Assembly (NCBI GenBank): GCA_015680685.1
Contig: MNCI01005587.1
Coordinates: 81,253 to 110,199, forward strand
DNA: 28,947 nucleotides
Reading direction: 5' to 3'
Source of the DNA: Gnetum montanum
Lineage: Eukaryota; Streptophyta; Gnetopsida; Gnetales; Gnetaceae
Under the pieces are notes generated by a model. The model was given only the letters and a program-made list of their open reading frames with translations. It searched no databases and was not told the origin of the DNA. Below, one piece after another: positions 27,470 to 28,947 of the stretch (positions within the stretch are counted from its first letter, which is position 1; every line of letters begins with the position of its first letter). Made by a program: the position numbers and the translations under genes.

Positions 27470-28200
27470 AAAGGGATTGAGGTAGACCCTAAAAAGATAA
27501 GGGTAATCCAAGGAATAACCTTATAGCAAAAAAGTGTTAAAGACGTGTAGTCATTCCTTGGGCATACTGGTTATTATCATTGCTTCATTAGGAACTTTTC
27601 TAAGATTGCTAAACCATTGGTAGAGCTTACAAAGAAAGTTGCCCCATTTGTTTGGACCAAGGAATGTAAGCATGCATTCTAGCACCTTAAGCAGAAGCTT
27701 GTAGAAACACCAATCCTACAAGCATTTGATTGGTCTAGACCCTTCCACATCATGATGGATGCATCTAACTATGCATTGGGAGGTATGTTGACACATTTGG
27801 ATGATCAAAAACATCCTTATTACATCCATTGTGTTAGCAGGAGCATTGTGGATGCACAATTAAACTACACCACCACTGAAAAAGAACTCATGGTAGTGGT
27901 GTATGCTTTAGAGAAATTCAGGCACTATGTGCTTGGATACAAAGTGTTTATGCACATAGACCATAGTGTCATCAAGTTTCTCATGAACAAGCCAATGGTA
28001 AGCCCCCATGTCATATGATGACTAATGATCTTACAAGAGTTTGATTTTACAATGATGGACAGAAAGGGAACCAAGAATGTGGTAGTTGACCACCAATGGA
28101 ATAGTGAGGAGGAGGAGAGCCCACTTTCAGACCAATTCCCTAATGAACTCCTCTTTACTAGTGTTGTAAACAAACAAGTTTCCAAGGAGATCAACTGATA
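27470..28200 (+). pseudogene. Gypsy RT connection and RNase H
   Basis: After the RT stop, S-F-L-G-H-T-G-Y-Y and [11 protein letters not shown] match the connection. M-D-A-S-N-Y-A-L-G-G, Y-T-T-T-E-K-E-L-M-V-V-V-Y-A-L-E-K-F-R and H-I-D-H-S-V-I-K-F-L match RNase H. The longest open part is 27752-28018; stops at 27523, 27549 and 28018 break the frame. Acidic residues of the RNase H site (D in M-D-A-S, E in T-E-K-E-L) are present. Confidence 0.85.
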
Positions 28201-28369
28201 TGAGAATATCTTGTCCTATTTGCTCACTTAGGAGCTACCATAGGAGTGGAACCATAAGAAGAAATATTAATTACTTCACCAAGCCAAATGCTTCATGAGA
28301 TCAACGATAATCTTTTCAAGGTTTGTGCAAATGGCCTAGTCTAATGGTGTGTCCTTGATGCAAATCAAC

Positions 28370-28685
28370 TCAGAGTCCTCCAAGATGCACACAAGGATCC
28401 TTGTGGGGGCCACTATGCTAGGAGGTGAATGACCATTAAAATCCTCACGGTAGGATACTATTGGAAATCACTTTTTAGGGATGCCCATCACTTTGTTCAC
28501 TTCTATGATAGATGCCAACGTGACGGAGGGATGACTGCTCATATGGAAGGGCTTCAATAGTGGATCCAACCACTAGAGGCTTTCAATCTTTGGGAAATGG
28601 ATTTCATGGGGCCCATCAATCCCATGTTCAATGGAAAGGCATACATAACTATTGATGTTGATTACTACACAAAATGGGTAGAAGC
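28370..28685 (+). pseudogene. Gypsy integrase, N-terminal part only
   Basis: H-K-D-P-C-G-G-H-Y-A and D-R-C-Q-R match the HHCC zinc-binding domain; the first Cys of the pair has become Tyr (F-Y-D-R-C). M-D-F-M-G-P-I-N-P at 28597 starts the catalytic core with its first Asp, followed by Y-Y-T-K-W-V-E-A. The frame is then cut at 28686 by LTR sequence, so most of the core and the C-terminal domain are absent. Confidence 0.85.
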
Positions 28686-28947
28686 TGATGAGACGCGACT
28701 TGCACTAGGCTGCGATATCGCGTCTTCTCCTGCGATATCACGTCCCGCCGCCATATCTATAAATAAGAGGCGGCACTCCCTTCATTTCCCAATCCTAGCT
28801 AGTGTAGCGAAGCTCTGGCAGATTGATCACTCCAGAGTTAGAATTTTTCCCCATGTGCCCGCAGTAGGAGTCCTAGAGTGAACGGCTCTTTATTCGAGCA
28901 GCTTGTAACCTGAACCCAAGTTGTGTACGGCAATAAAGACGAACTTG
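28686..28947 (+). repeat. Second gypsy LTR, inserted in integrase, cut by window end
   Basis: The sequence starts TGATGAGACGCG and aligns with the LTR at 819 through TATA box, GCAGTAGGAGTCCTA and AATAAA (28932). It resembles the 819 copy more than the 22503 copy; for example CCTGAAC.CAAGTTGTGTAC is shared only by those two. It keeps many CpG sites that are lost at 819, suggesting a younger insertion. Confidence 0.85.
28691..28766 (+). promoter_or_regulatory. LTR core promoter with palindromes
   Basis: TATAAATAA is at 28758-28766. Upstream are GCGATATCGC at 28712-28721 and GCGATATCAC at 28732-28741. AGACGCGA (28691-28698) and TCGCGTCT (28718-28725) form an additional 8-bp inverted repeat. Confidence 0.65.

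Larger units (their letters stand above)
22503..28685 (+). mobile_element. Ty3/gypsy (Athila/Tat-like) element, decayed and truncated
   Basis: In order: partial LTR (22503-23131), tRNA-Asp-type primer site, gag, protease, reverse transcriptase, RNase H and integrase, all on the plus strand. This is the Ty3/gypsy domain order. The RT reads like Athila-type elements (V-G-F-I-Y-P-I-A-D-S, F-P-L-P-F-V-D-Q-V-L-D, L-D-G-Y-S). Stops interrupt every long frame. Its 3' part is missing because another LTR interrupts the integrase core at 28686. Confidence 0.85.

Noticed and set aside
28708-28745. GCGATATCGC repeats as a CRISPR-like or origin element
   Set aside because: Only two copies per LTR with no uniform spacers. 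They lie in a retroelement promoter and recur at the matching place in another LTR.

Overview
This window looks like nuclear DNA of a seed plant. It holds two spliced or single-exon plant-type genes in a large amount of decayed retroelement sequence: Ty1/copia, Ty3/gypsy of Athila/Tat type, a LINE, and tRNA-like short repeats. The long AT-rich introns and thick layering of old LTR elements would suit a large genome such as a conifer's, but the sequence alone does not fix the species. No bacterial, organellar or CRISPR features are present. Two single-N gaps show that this is draft assembly.

Layout. 1-2130: remnants of a Ty3/gypsy family, with a 945-bp LTR (819-1763) that has a polypurine tract on its left and a tRNA-Asp-type primer site on its right, followed by a short gag piece. 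2131-4175: decayed LINE (minus strand) and unassigned sequence. 5075-6787 (minus): an intact intronless gene for a 570-residue membrane-anchored acidic plant protein of unknown function. 7667-7927: a small ORF of doubtful status. 7960-8500 and about 8540-8790: two families of degenerate tandem repeats. 8790-12360: AT-rich DNA with no recognised gene.

12361-21201 (minus): a TruA-type tRNA pseudouridine synthase gene. I assembled it from six exons that join in frame to 320 codons. Its second intron appears to be GC-AG. Its last intron (4.3 kb) holds a 3.4-kb Ty1/copia element in the same orientation, bounded by a TTGCC target-site duplication. 21463-22050: short tandem repeats, an AT microsatellite and three copies of a tRNA-like (SINE-like) repeat.

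22500-28685 (plus): an old, stop-ridden Ty3/gypsy element of the Athila/Tat type. It has a partial LTR, a decayed primer site, gag, protease, reverse transcriptase, RNase H and integrase. Its integrase core is cut at 28686 by a younger LTR of the same broad family, which runs off the window end.

The two host genes have no evident functional link. I found no convincing new multigene system. The most unusual points are the GC-AG intron, the copia insertion in the synthase gene, the LTR with a PPT on one side and a PBS on the other, the paired GCGATATCGC palindromes upstream of the LTR TATA boxes, CpG-type decay of the primer sites, and the direct repeats flanking both N gaps.
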